Assembly: GCA_032768795.1 (NCBI GenBank)
Contig: CP136496.1
Span: 1,736,001 to 1,800,000 of the forward strand
DNA: 64,000 bases
Origin: Tremella fuciformis
Lineage: Eukaryota > Basidiomycota > Tremellomycetes > Tremellales > Tremellaceae
Direction of reading: 5' to 3'
The notes beneath the pieces were generated by a model, which was not told the DNA's origin, ran no database searches, and saw nothing but the letters and a program-made list of their open reading frames with translations. The position numbers and the translations under genes are program-made. This document shows, piece by piece, positions 9,965 to 22,799 of this stretch. Position 1 is the first letter of the stretch; each line of letters starts with the position of its first letter.

Positions 9965-12900
9965 ATGAGCTCTCCAGCTCAGCTGCTCACATCATCTGTA
10001 TCATTTGCAGGAATCGCACACCTGGACACGCCCCCGTCGTCCTCCGTCACCAGCTCGCCTATCAGAAAGTGCAGTACATCCGCCTCATCGTCTGTCAGCC
10101 TCGGTAGACATGATGTGGTCCCACTGGGCGCGGCCAAGTTGATCGGTGAGCCATGCGCCTAGACCCCAGCAGGAGGATCTGAGCTCACTTGTGCAGCCGG
10201 CCTGCCCATCAGCAGGCGTGCGGTCATCTTCTCTCCCCACCACGACACGAAGTACTTTTCGCAAGACTCTCTCGTTCGCCCACCATCGGCTCCTCCCGCC
10301 TCCATTCGCTCCTACCCTCTGATCCCTTCTTCCTCACCAAACGCGTCGCCTTCCTCCTCTCGGTCGCACTCGCAGCCGGTCTCATCTTCTCCTTCTGTTC
10401 GGAGTATACTCAAGTCTCGAGCTCATCAGATCCGTCTGGCCTCTTCGGTTGAGGAAGGAACGTTGAATAATAAGGAGCCGGCGAGGCTTCTTGTCTCCGG
10501 TCGAAGGCCGAAACTTGTCGCTCGAGACTCCTTCCAGCTCGCCATGATCCGAAAGGCGGCCATTGACAGCCCCACCTCAGCCGCTGGTGGACCTACTGCT
10601 CCTATCGGCGACATGCCCGGTTCTGATGACAGCAACGCTTCTGACGGCATGGCCGGGGAAGAAGACCTCGCGCTCGGCCCCAGCAGGGAGGAAGATGAAA
10701 GTTCGGAAGAGGAGGAGCCGATGGAGGAGGACGGAGCCTTAGCAACGTCCTCGTTGATCGATATCATCCTGGACGGTGCGGATGATCTCTTGACCCTCGA
10801 GGAAGCTTACAGCACCCTTGCGCAACGCCTTCGGCTCCGTCTCACGAAGCAGTCCAACGAGATTGCACCGGTATCCGAACTCGAGTTGCGGCAATTGGTT
10901 CGACCGATCCGTGAACAAGCACCAGCGGTGGTACGAGCCTTTCAGAGAGATCTACAGCGCTTGCTAGGCAAAGTTCCACTCTCAGAAACCCCACCAGCTT
11001 CTGACGACCGCTCTTCGTCCCCCTTTCGTAATCTGTTGCCCCTGCAAGACACCACGCCGGACAACAAGCGCCAGCTCACCCCGTCTCCGACACCAGCCAT
11101 CGGCAAAGCTTCGCCGAACAAGCCTAGCAGACAAGGGTACTCGGAAGCAGAAGTACGATATCGACGCGAGGCGTCTGGAGTTGGGTCAGCTGCCCTTCGC
11201 TTGCTTGCCTTTGTGCTCCACACTCCCGAGCTCTACTCGTGCTTCACCGATGCCGACATACAAGCCTTGATCGATCATGTGCTCGTTATACCCCGGACGC
11301 CGAAAATGCCGACTCCTAATCCCAAAAGAACCTACTATCTCGCTGTCATGGTCCTTGCTCAATTGCAAGTTCCCGTCGCTTGCGTCCAGCCGATCAAGGA
11401 CAAAATCGCCAGGGCGGTGGAAGCTGCATTGAACGACTCGTTCGCATTCATGAGCGCCACGGCTGGAAAGGAGGGGCCCAGCATCGTCAAGAAAGAAGGA
11501 TTTGCGGCGGTCATCAATCTCCTCATCTCGTATCCCGGAGTCTTCTTTCAACACTACGGCGATTTCCTTCCAGTCTCTATACGTGATCTGAGTTCGCCCG
11601 TGGCAGCCATACGCTACAAAGCCGGCAACGCTCTTGCAGCATTCGCAATGGCCAAGCACAACTTGTTTGCCGAGTATCGCGAAGCATTGTTGACAAACAA
11701 ATCTCGTGAATCCCGTGAGGCATTCCTGCGCTTCAAAGGGCTAAGCCAGAAATCCGAAGTTTTTGTCGTGAGTCAACTGAAGAGCGGAGCGCGATCACTC
11801 GGGAGATCGAGTCCTGTATACGGCGCCAACGGAGAGAGACGCACGGAGTGGGTCGCGACGGAACACACCTTCAGGGAAAAAGTCGGCTTGAACGACGAGG
11901 TACATTGGGCCTGTGCAGCTTGGGCAGTCTTGGTAACTCTCATCGGATCGCAATACAACTCATCGACACTAGCGGACCCGATCAACCACATCATTGACCG
12001 TTCCTTGCAGCCAACCACTAATACCGTTCGCCCGCCGCTCGCGCGCTTTGCCTGGAACCATGCCATTCATGCGTACCTGTCTCCGGGATCAACGGTCTCG
12101 GTTTCCGACGACTGCAGGATCGTGCAGTCTCATCGACCATTCGTCAACTCTGGTCAGCAGGATGCCGCGTCGCGTCTCGAGACCCTGCTTTTCCCGGCAA
12201 GATTGGCTGTCGATATGGCAAACGACATGTCCACCGTTCATCGCGAGCTAGTGCTTCTCGACAATCAGACTGGAGAAGCACAATGCTCTTGGCAACGATC
12301 GCAAAAGACCAGAAAGCAACAATGGATGGTGACGTGCGGCAAGGGCCTGACCTCTATTATCTATGCTTTCGCCGGCATCGCCCTCACACACGAGGAACAA
12401 CCCGCCAAAGAGATGGTTGCCCTCACAGGCCTACCCTCATCGGATGGGCCAGCACCGCCCGCGTCCGCCTATACCGAAGCGCGATTTGAGTTGCAAGATC
12501 AGACTTGGGACAAAGTAATCCGACCTCTACTCAGCGACTATTTCAGCATTCTTGGCTCAGACGACCTCAAGCTCGAAGCATGGGCCATACTCGAAGCCCT
12601 CACAAGCCCTAATCCCACGTCAAGTTGGGATCTAGACCGCCTGTTGAACGAGCGGTACATGTCTGGCGAGGTCTTCCAAATCGAGAAGGATAAAGATGCC
12701 GCCATCGCACAGCTCATTCTCGACCTCGCAGTGGACAGTGTGCAGCCGTCCGAGGTGCCTTCGTGGGGGGTTGCCTGGGTTGCCTCAAGACTCGACAAGC
12801 TGCTCGACCTGTTCCAAGAGGCCGTCGCCGGCATCCATGGCCTGAATAACGCGCCCGAGGAGTCAATCGAGTTCCTCGATGGCGTCATACTGCCCAACTC

Positions 12901-15900
12901 CCTGTCGTCGATGTGGTCAAATATGATGAGCTGCCTGGCCGCTGTTCAGTCCATGGACAGCACCTCGTACAACGATGGTCTTCGACTAGTCTCTCGTCAC
13001 TTGTTGAAGATTTTCAATCGGGAGCCGACATCCCATCTTCCTATTTGCTACATTGGGAGAGACGACACCTTCGCCCTCCACCCGGCTGCGGCACGAATAC
13101 ACATTTTCGCTCATCTGCTGAACTCTGCGCTGAGCCATCTGGGTCAGGCTGCATCGAGCTCATTCTTCGCACGTGCGGCCGTCACAGGAGACGATGAGGA
13201 TCAAGCAGATCTCTTGGTCCAGCAAACGGCATTTGGGGCAAATGCGGCGGGCGAGACCTCGCTGGCCGGCTGTCTCCTTGGCCAGCTCCTCCGGACGAAG
13301 GTCTTAACTGGCGAACTCCCCAAAGCAACGAGACAAACTCTTCATGGGATCAACTCTCTTCTGTTGGATGACGCATGCGCAGAAGGGGTGGTTGGGCAGG
13401 TGCTGGGCGAAGTGACCAACGTTCTGCCATCGGCCTTCGAAGGTGTTGAAGACCTTCAACTGGATCTTTGGCGCCTGGTCGGTTCGTGCACCTCATTTGG
13501 CGCCAAAATTACGCTGATGTCCAGCTTCGAAGTGGACCAAAGTCATCCACCTCGTTCCTTCCACCACTGCGTCTGGAACGGATCACACCGGCGTCTTGCT
13601 CGTATCATTGCTTTCCGCGCCTTTCAGAACAGGTTCTATCGACTCCGCATGGCACCAAGAGTCGACCGCCGAGGACTTGCGCATCTGGGAGGGCTTGCTG
13701 GAAACTACTATCTTGCGCTTCCGAGCGAAACGCGTTGGAACGAATATGGGTGTCCTGGAAACCTTGGCCGGGCATTTCAGCGATTACCTGCCGGATGAGG
13801 AGAAGACCAGGTGGGTCCGTCAGCGGATCAGGAGAAGGGTGACTGATCACCCAGGTCGACGACCATCACACTTTCATGCCTGACGGCTGCTGTCAGATGG
13901 GTGCCTTCTGGGCTGATGGAGGACAACTCGCCGAGCCAGCACTTCAATGGTCCAGTGGTTCCCCTCGACTTTCTCGAATTCATCAACGACTCTCTGCTCC
14001 AGGCGTTCCCCGATTTCGAGTCTCCTCCAACATCGGTGCCGCCTATTGCCATCTCGCCCGCGGTATTCCAGCTGTTGAATGCTCTGGTAGACGTCATCGC
14101 CACCGTCCCGTTGTCTTCGGTCGGCGAGATTATTGACACTGTCAAACTATCGCTGGCACGATGGTTCGCTCTTCCTGCTGTCCTTGCGGACGAATCACAG
14201 GCCGTTCTGGTGCGTGTCTCTCTTCAACATTCTCGGATACGCCCCTGACTTAGTAGCTCGACAGCCTTTACGTGTCACTTTTCTCTGTCCTCGGGAACGG
14301 CATCGCTTCTCGTCACGTTACGGCTGATTCGGCCCTTGTAAATGGCCTCTTCGACCTGTACGCCCACAGAATCAACCTCGCAACTTCGCGTGCTGTCCTA
14401 GAGAGCTTCCAGAGCTTCTGGCAGGGCACCTTTGCTCGTGTCTCTGGTTTGGAGTATGAGGAGCACGTTGTCGACTTCCTAGGCCAGCTGACTGGCGCCC
14501 TCAAGGATTTCATCTACGCCCCAGGCTTGTCCATTCCGCAAGCGTCACTTTCCGAGGTGCGTGGACGCTGTATCTCGACCGTACCCCTGCTGATGAGCAG
14601 GAGGAAAGCCTGGCACGATATCCACACTGCGAGCCTTACATCGTCTCAGCCCGAGATGTACCTCCTACTCCAAGTGAGCCGGTCCAGCTGGACGTGGAGA
14701 TGCCTCAAGCATCGGGAGAATACGACGCGGATGTCTCCGCCTCCCTTGGCACGGCGCCTGTCGCGGTTGCTCTCAAAACCTCGGATCTGGAACCCATCGT
14801 TGAAGAGATCGACCTTTCGCGCATCGAGGACACCAGGATCGAAGAATCGCCCCCTACTGTCATGGCCGACAGCCACGAGCCAGAGTCTTTGCAAAGCTCA
14901 CTGGCTCCGTCCGAGTCTGGCGAGACGGGTTCGGACGTGTTCGGGCCTACTGCCGTAGCCAAAGGCAAGTCGCGCAAGAGCAAAAAGACCAAGAAGGGCC
15001 GAGCGTCGAGGAAATCGACCCAGACCACAGGCCATGTGCAGAAGCACGTCAGGCCGTCGTCCCCACCCCAGACCCTTGAGTCCGGTGATGTCTTGATCAC
15101 TGCCTCTGATCCTCCGTCGTCCGCGTCGCCCATCTCGAAGAAACGCAAACTCACCCTCGACATCGAGGTCGCCAACGGTCCGCAGCCCGATCCGTCCAAC
15201 GAGGTAAGACAGCTAGAAGGAGGTGTTCCGGCAGGTGCGAACCGGTCTTTCATCGCCTCTGCCAGTAAATGGCTTGGACGATTCCCGTCCATTGGCGGCC
15301 TCTTTTCGCCCTCCTTACCTTCGTCTGGCTCTCCCTTCTCAACGGCCGACGGTCAAGCTGAGGCACCACAAATTCAACGTTCTCAGAGCGTATCAGCAAT
15401 AGGTCATCAGCTATCGGACGCTCCGGCTACATCGATCCCTTCCATCGGCTCGACCGTCTCCGCGATTGAGAGACCGATCAAGCGTCGGCGACAGCAGGCA
15501 TCTGCGCCTGAGGGATCTGATGCCCCCGTATCTAGTGCCAGCCCTTTCAAGACAAGATCTGGGCTAAGGCGGTCCGAGGATTCGTCTGCCGCGAAGCCCC
15601 GTCTATCTCGCTCCAAATCTTCCAGCGCTGTGGCCTCAAGGGCCAGAATCTTGGCGCGCTCTCGATCCTCTTCCGTCGGCACTCATCAAGACGAGCCCAT
15701 CATCATCGAGGACGAAGAGGTCGAGGTGACTGGTGCCGACGAGGACGAGCTCATCTTGTCGCCCGAGTCGGCCAGGCGAAGCAGGGCAGAAGAGCGGGAA
15801 GCGATCCGCCAATCCACAGCCGGGACCCCTCCGCCGGCCCTTGTGCCTTCCGCACCTGCTCCTGTGCCAGCGGCAGACGCGAATGTGACGCAAGAGTCCT

Positions 15901-16257
15901 CGGGGCGCTTCGACGGTGAGTCACCTGACACTGCCTGATTGAAGAGAAGAGGCTGACGTGACAGACGCCCCGAGTCCCTTGGCCCAGCGCGTCGCGCAAG
16001 CCGAAGCCCAGATCCCCACCACGTCCCTCGAAACCCAAGCCGTACTCGGCATCGCCTCACCACTGAAGCGGTCCGCCGAGCAGGCGCGCGTGCTGGCCAT
16101 TGTCGAAGAGGCCGCTCGGGCCCGCGAGGCCGTAGCCGGCCTCGACTTCCAGGGTGTCCTGGACCTCATGAAGAACGTCGACATACTTCGCAAAGCCGCA
16201 ACTGCGAATCTTGAAGGTCGCGCCGCCGAGCTCAAGCGCCTCAAGGGGAGGCGATGA
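9965..16257 (+). CDS. RIF1: Rif1 telomere/replication-timing protein
   Basis: Rif1 recruits protein phosphatase 1 to control replication origins and acts at telomeres and breaks. Seven exons (9965-10145, 10197-13481, 13525-13810, 13855-14209, 14257-14556, 14601-15915, 15965-16257) give 2,004 residues with all phases consistent. Two PP1-docking motifs sit near the N-terminus: an RVxF-type RAVIF at residues 68-72 and SILK at 130-133, with SP sites between them. A long helical-repeat region follows (about 330-1450), matching the Rif1 N-terminal domain in its start (YRREASGVGSAALRLL) and repeat texture. An acidic patch (about residues 200-220) precedes it. The last 450 residues are disordered and basic/Ser-rich, with KKRK- and RRRQ-type nuclear signals, then a short helical end. 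Assignment rests on domain texture plus motif position, not on an alignment. Confidence 0.8.
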
Positions 16258-16452
16258 GCGCTCAGCGCTGTCTCGATATCCATCTAATTGTGCTTGTTGT
16301 ACATATTTTACTAAACTGCATATACTCGTACAGATCTTGTCGGACATAGGTGTGCAAACTGCATACATAGCATGTGATCGCATAGGACGGGGCATGCAGA
16401 TGCATCATTCATTGTGCGAAAGAGACATGACGATAGGCTTGATCAGTTACTC
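16258..16452. other. Short convergent intergenic RIF1/remodeler
   Basis: Only 195 bases separate two converging stop codons. This leaves no room for the missing second helicase lobe of the remodeler. An AT-richer patch near 16285-16330 may hold polyadenylation signals. Confidence 0.6.
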
Positions 16453-19400
16453 TTAGTTGACAGGTGTGACAATGGCTCCGGCTGGCAGACCCGGTATTTT
16501 CTTGCCGCTCAGCGCTGCTTCCCGTCTTTTCCTCTGCAGGAGCTCGCGGATGACCTCGGCATTGCGTTCGAGGATACCCTTGTAGACGCCTTTCTGCAGG
16601 GGCGAGAGCGAGATGGGCACGATGATCTCGACCTGGAGTCAGATGTGTCCTGGGCGCGGGGCGCGGACGCACCTTTGGCGGGAGCTTCAGTACGTCCGCC
16701 TTGATGCGCCGAAGGATATATGGCGCAATCATGGTGTGCAGTTCCTGCACGAGCGACTCGTTGAGGTTTTCGAAGCGCTTTTCGAGATCTTCCAATGCGC
16801 TTCGTGTCAGCGAACGTCAGAGACTGGCGTGAGGCTGAAGTAGACGTACTGGAAAGCCTCGGGATCGAGGAAGTTGAGCAGGTTGAACAGCTCTCGTAGG
16901 TTGTTGTTAAGCGGCGTTCCAGTGAGCAGTATGCGATGCACGCTGTTGAGCTGTTTGAGGCGGTTGAAGATGAGATTGGAGTCCGATTTGACTGGTGTGT
17001 GAGTGGCTATACGACTTCGTGGTGATGTATGGAGGAACACACGTCGTTGGCCCTCGTCCACTACGAGCATCTCCCATCGCGGCACGGAGCTGAACACCCG
17101 GAAGTCTGGCCCGGTGATTGATTCGTATGTAGTCAAGACGACATGACTGGCTGTCAGCTGAAACATCTCTGATTGGTCGGATGCGCACGCTTTGAGTCCC
17201 TCGGCTTTGCCCTGCATGCCCTTGTGGTACAGCTCATACTTTGAGATCACTTTGCGAGCTGGCCATTAGCCGTGGTCCACTGACACGAAAAACCCCGTCA
17301 CTCACAGGCAGCTTCGCCGTAGTATGGGACGACTCGCATGTGCGGCACCCACTTCTCGAACTCGCGCACCCAGTTGGTGATCGTCCTTCTTGTCAACAAA
17401 ATTTTCAGCAGATCATTCAAGACGTACGACTGCGGCACAATCACCAGACAGGGGAAGATCCTATGTTCGCTCGTACCGAGGTAGCCAAGGAGAGAAGCGA
17501 TCTGGATGCTGACCGTCAGCTCGGACCAACGGGCAACGTTCAAGCTAACGTCTTCCCCAACCCCATATCATCGGCTAGGATGCAAGACTCGCGCTTGAAG
17601 TGCTTGTAGATGAGCCACTGAAGGCCTTCCATCTTTGGATCAGCTATGACACATCACTTTTCAGCCATATATTACCTGAAAAGGCATGAGAGTCTGCAGG
17701 TCAGTCATGGCACACGTTGAAGGGCTGGTAACTGACTCCGCCAACAATGCTGCTCGGCTGCTCTTTAGGCGGCTGCGAATATCGTTGAGCCTTGAGTTCC
17801 CGTTTCTGGCAATCTGCCGCGGAAAGAACTGGGACATCGACGAGCCGAGCGGCCAAATAGTTCCTCAGAGCCTTCCTGAAGGCAGGGTAGAGGGGTGAGT
17901 CTGTAGGCGGTGGAGTATCCCAGCAAGCTGCATGTCAGCCAATCCGACAACGCGCACGAGTGACCCACATTGATCATACTGGAGATCATCCCACTTGACC
18001 TGGTGTACGTCAGCTCAGCACCTTGCTTATCAACAGGCAAGCTGACAAAGCACCACGTCACCAGAGGAGCGATCTCATCTGCATCTTCGGGAGTGAGGTC
18101 ACGACGTTGAGCTCGCTCCCAGTCTTCAATCTCCAACATTTGATCGGCAGGGGGCTGTAGCCCGTCTGGGAGGTCTGGTCTGGCGCCAGGCGATTCTGAC
18201 ACGTCCTCACTGTCCGAAGGGGACTCGGACAGGATTCTCCTGCCCCTGGGCGCCGCTTTCTTCGCCGTGCTCTTCTTGGCGGCCCTCGGCGGCGCCAGCA
18301 TCACATCAAGCACGCGATCAATGGTCTGTATAATGAGCTGGATCGCAGGTGACTTGTAGAAAGGTAGTCACCTTCCACTCTGTGGGTATACTTGTGTAGC
18401 CATTAACGTCAGGTGGAGGACCGGTGCCTTGCCACTCTTCTGCTGCCGTCTGGCGACCAGAGTGACGTTCGTGCTGAGTGCCGTGAACGCGATCATCTTC
18501 CTCCATAACGCGCGCTATGGTGGGCGCATCCATGTCGTCGCCATGCGCGGCGAGGGTCTCGTCGGTGATGAGGTCCATCGATGGGCCTTTCTCGAGGAAA
18601 TTGCGGAGCTTCGCCGCGTTGGCAGAGAGCAACCAAGCATGCGGGACCCAGGTGGCCTAACGGATCAGCTCGGCCCACCTCATAATAGTGACGCACATGT
18701 CGGAATCCTCGACCAACCCACTTGACGAGATACTCCCGAGGCAGCGCCTCTTTGTACGGTGGTAGCTCGTCTTCTGCTCGCTTGGGCTCCTTTGCATTCG
18801 CGGGCAGAGGGCGCCAGGCGATGATCTGATGATCAGCACCTACGTCAGCTATGAAACCGATGGCGACGAACAAGATCAACATTCCATACCCATTCGCGAC
18901 ACTGATGACAGAGCCAGCCATCCTTGGCGTACGGAGCCGTTGGGCGCTGGTACGAGGCGGCAATCTCATACAAGGAGTGCTTCTCTTTGGCCGGGAAGGG
19001 ATTGCGAACTAAAGCGTCAGCAAGTTGCACGGCGCAGGGAACGTCGACTGACGGTGCTGATAGTGGGCCCCTTGTTTGCACCGGAAGCACCGAAAGTGCA
19101 AGCTCTTGGGCGAGTCCTTCTTCTGCACAGTGGTCTTTGCCTCGTCGACCTCGATGTCGCTGTCCTTGGAGCTGCCATTGACTGTTGTGGCCGCAGTCGG
19201 AGACTTCAGGTCCTCCTGATGGCACACAAAGCAGTCCTTGCTCGCACTGCATTTGATGCAGGTGAAGGTGGAGGTTTCGTCGATGGCGACAGACTTGCGC
19301 CTAGAGCCGGGTCCTTCTTGGCGACGAAGCTCGTCGATGACCTCTTTCTTCTGGACGTGGCCGAGACAGCCCTGGACGAATTAGTAATGCGAATGTCGTG

Positions 19401-21267
19401 AGGAGATGACCGACCCAATGATAGGCCACTGTACAGTATTGGCACTACTAGTCAACCCTATGTCCACTGCTGCAGGGCGCAACCTACCTCAAGCCAGCCC
19501 TCGAGCGACCGTGCGAGCTCTTCATCGCTCATCTCGTCCTCTTGCCGCTTCCTCTTCCTGCCTGGCTTCTTCTTCCTCGTCATCGCTGTTTCGAGGAGAT
19601 CATCGGCAGGAGGTCGGGTGCACTTTTCGCAGAACTGCGATGTCAGCTGTGCACCGGGGCCTAGCTCGAGAGGCAGCTAACGGCGCGATGCTCTCGCAGC
19701 ACTTCTGGACCAAGAGACGGCTGTTTGCTCTTCCCTGCTTTCGCGTCTTCGGACCAGTCGTCCGACTCTTCCTGCTCGAACAGATCAGAGGAACTGTCGA
19801 TCTCATCTTCGCCTTCGTCCATGTCAAAGTCGGATTCAGAAGTCGAAGCAGTGCGATTCCAATTCGCCTTGCGACGCCCGCCACCGTCATAGGAGGCATC
19901 AGACTCCGAGTTGGATCGGGTGGAGGGGGCGACTGTCATTTTGCGTGGTCGTCCCGGGCCGCGCCGTGCTGGCTGCTGATAAAATGCGGATGTATGTATC
20001 GCTTTGTGGGTCTGCTAGCACGTCAGCCAAGTGAGAAGACGAGAGACGACAAGAGAGGAAGTCTAGCACGAGAGACAGTACAAAAAGCGCTTGGATCTTG
20101 GATGGGTCATGAAAGGGGGCACATCCTCCTTTGTGCGCACAGACAAAGGTAAGTGACGCCTTACGTAGTTGGGCAAAGACAGGTGGGAATGAAAGTCGAG
20201 AGGGACGGGCATGAAGAAGATATTGTATTGGATCAGACCTACCTTGGCTTTCTTTTCTGGCTGGTGGTGACTTCGTGTCATGCGACTTGGAGGCCGGACC
20301 TCCTTCAAAGTCGGCCTTGTACTCCGGCGCAGCGGCACGATATCGCTGTCTTCACTGAAGAGCTCATCTGATTCTTCCGAGTCGGCCTCATCGCCAGCCT
20401 GGGAGTAGTCCAGCTCGTCCCTGCTCCGCACACCGTCGGTGACCGACAACGAGAGAGATCCGTTTCGCCAAGCGTTCCTTCCGGTTGTCGACGCAGATCG
20501 AGAAATGGTCAAGCGCGACGGACCACTCGAAGACTCTCCGTGGTCCTGCTGCCTCAGCAGCTCGCGTCGGGAGTGCTCCGTCGGTGGTCCGAGGTCGTCA
20601 GGATGATGATAGGACCGTTTGAGCTTGTAAAGGGGCATGAGGTCGATCTGAACCACCGGATCCCCTCTCCTGCTACGCTCTCGCGGGAGGCGCCGCGCTC
20701 GAGGCTGAGCTGACGCTGGAGGCGTCTCCGAGTCCCTCACAAGTATAGGAGCCGATGACTCGCGCCATGCCCCGTCTTCTGAGCGGATGTTGAGCGGGTC
20801 GGAAGAAGCGACGGAAGTCGCGCCCGGTCCAGCATGTAAGGGGGACGAGGATTCCTCCGCATCTGCATGTGAGCTTCTCGTCTGGCTCCTGTGCGAAGAT
20901 TGGATGCACCATCAATCACAATCAAGTCTGGACCGGCCGTGCCCAGAACCTCCGCATCTTCCGACACGCCTCGCGCCTCTCGCGCATGTCGCGTGGTGGA
21001 AGGACCAGGGCCAGCTACGGCACTGGCACTGGCATTGCCATTGGGGATGCCGTCGCTGTCGGGCTGCACCTGAACTGGCGTCGGCGTAGACGGGGAATCA
21101 GCATGCACGCTCTGATCTCGCTGCGCGTCCTTCTCGCCCTCGGGAACCGGAGCGGGTTCCTCGGTAGGCAGAGGCAAGTCCCTCTTGACGGGCGACGGGG
21201 TGGGAGAGGACTCTGGGCTGTCCAGGTCAAGCAGCGAGTCGGCAAACGCCTCGTCCTCGCTGTCCAT
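16453..21267 (-). CDS. Mit1/CHD3-type SNF2 chromatin remodeler lacking the C-terminal helicase lobe
   Basis: The protein resembles Mit1/Mi-2-type remodelers, which slide nucleosomes in silencing complexes such as SHREC. Many short exons were followed by eye. Order: a disordered acidic N-terminus (from 21267); a split PHD finger (CEKC near 19.6 kb, then WLECQYCTVAYHWGCLGH assembled over two introns near 19.4-19.5 kb); a second Cys/His region (CIKC, CFVCHQED, FRCFRCKQGAHYQH, WLCHQC); a chromodomain-like segment (EYLVKWVGRGFRHV, 18.7 kb); and SNF2 lobe 1. Lobe 1 has motif I DDMGLGKT (about 17.57 kb), Walker B reading VDEGQR where most SNF2 proteins have DEAH, and motif III LLTGTPLNNN. The frame stops at 16453, soon after IAPYILRRIKADV and SPLQKGVYKGILERNAE. 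No HELICc lobe follows. Exon borders in the 5' half are approximate. Confidence 0.82.
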
Positions 21268-21715
21268 CCCGCCGCTGTGGATGCAATGCCAGAAGCACAG
21301 TCGGCTCGCCGCTTCGTGTCGAGAATCGATAGATGCCTATTAAAGTCGTAACCACGCAACGGAAAGATCATATCTCGTGGTTTCCCGCGTGTCACTCACG
21401 CGACGCGATGGTCTGTGCGCAAATTGCCTCTTTGGGACATGGACGGTGTCACAGCCTCCCCCTGCATGTCAAGAACTCCCTTCACTGCCCTATTCACCTC
21501 TTGCCTCTCTTCCACTTCCAACTTCGACGCTCCGCTCGGACCTCCGATTGGGACATGAAGGCAAGAGGCAGTAGAGCCAAGGGCGGAGCATGTCAAGTGA
21601 TGGTAGCATCAGCGAGACGCAGCTGGCGTGAACATACATAAGGCCCGTCAAGGACTGATCGCCTTCCCATCACTCGACTGATCTACTCATCCTTCATCCT
21701 CCAGGCTTGGCTGCA
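21268..21715. other. Divergent promoter region remodeler/RIM1
   Basis: This 448-base region separates two genes pointing away from each other. It contains short open frames but nothing with recognisable protein features. Confidence 0.6.
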
Positions 21716-22546
21716 ATGTCCAAGATCACCCAAGCTGTCCGGGTACGCAGCTGACATTCACCGTCGCCCCTCTCTCTGACGACGCAGCCCATCGTGCGGG
21801 GCACGCAGCCCGTCGCTTGCGCCCTCGGGATTGGCGCCGCAAGGGCGTACTCCAAGGCTACGCTCGTTGGACGAGTCGGCTCGGCGCCGCAGGAGCGCCA
21901 GACGTCTTCTGGCAAGACTTTCTACGCGTGAGCCACTTCGTCATTCCGAGACGGGAGATGTGACCGTCAGCTACTCGCTCGCCGTGGCCAAGGCGCCCAA
22001 GAAGGACGAGCAGGGCAGTGCGCTCTTCCTCCTGCTGACTTACAAGGCGGCTGACTTGATGTAGACGTCATCAAGACTGCCGAAGGCTGTGAGTCGCTGC
22101 CAATAGATCCGAAAAGAGCAGCGCTGACGGCAGTCGTCGAGCGCGATGCGCACTGGTGGGCAGCTGACCTCGCGATTCAGTGGACCAGCTGACACACGCA
22201 GGTACAACATCCTCAAGTTCGCGCAGGACGGCTCGGAAGACCCGATCAAGCATCTCGCAGCGGGCGACATGGTGCTCGTCGAGGGTGACTCCCCAAACAA
22301 ACTCGTCTAGTGAAGATGAAGGCTGACTTGACTTGCAGCGTCCATGTCTGTCCGCCAGCTTGGCAAGCCCGAGGGCGAGTACCCTCGCTCGGAGATCATC
22401 CTCGTGTGAGTCAGCTAGCCCCAGGTTGGCAATAGCTGAGCGGTAGGGAGGACAAGCACAAGGTGCTCGGGCATTCCAAGGGGTACTATGAAGGCCAGGG
22501 GAGGGCTTCTGGGGATGAGGCTCCTGCTGCCAAGACGGCTGCCTAG
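21716..22546 (+). CDS. RIM1: Mitochondrial single-stranded DNA-binding protein
   Basis: This OB-fold protein coats single-stranded mitochondrial DNA during replication. Eight exons (21716-21742, 21788-21927, 21971-22017, 22065-22088, 22134-22155, 22202-22284, 22339-22405, 22447-22546) give 169 residues with exact phase. The first 35 or so residues are basic/Ala-rich and look like a mitochondrial targeting sequence. The OB fold follows with ATLVGRVGSAPQER, the AYSLAVAK strand, DAHWYNILKF, HLAAGDMVLVEASMSVRQ and a late SEIILVEDKHKVLG strand. Four exons are only 22-47 bases long, unusually small for such a short gene. The family call is firm; bacterial-type SSBs share the same core. Confidence 0.9.
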
Positions 22547-22799
22547 CTGAGCTGCTATACTTTCTATTGTGCCGGTCTTCGATACTGTGTCTTCTGCGAT
22601 GCATTCACCACTCCGCCTGTATCATGAGCTGCGCCCGTCCACGCATATAGGCATGTTGTCGATTCTCTATGTACAGTGCAATACCCCCACCTACCCCACC
22701 TCCACCCTCCACGTCCGCCGGCACCCAAGAGTCCAAATTCAACAGGCTATCTTGTCTTCACACTTCTCTACCGGCAGTCAACCAGGCAGGAGCCCAGCG

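Noticed and set aside
16057..16395. Minus-strand frame at the RIF1 3' end as possible continuation of the remodeler
   Set aside because: It shows none of the HELICc motifs and overlaps RIF1 coding sequence.
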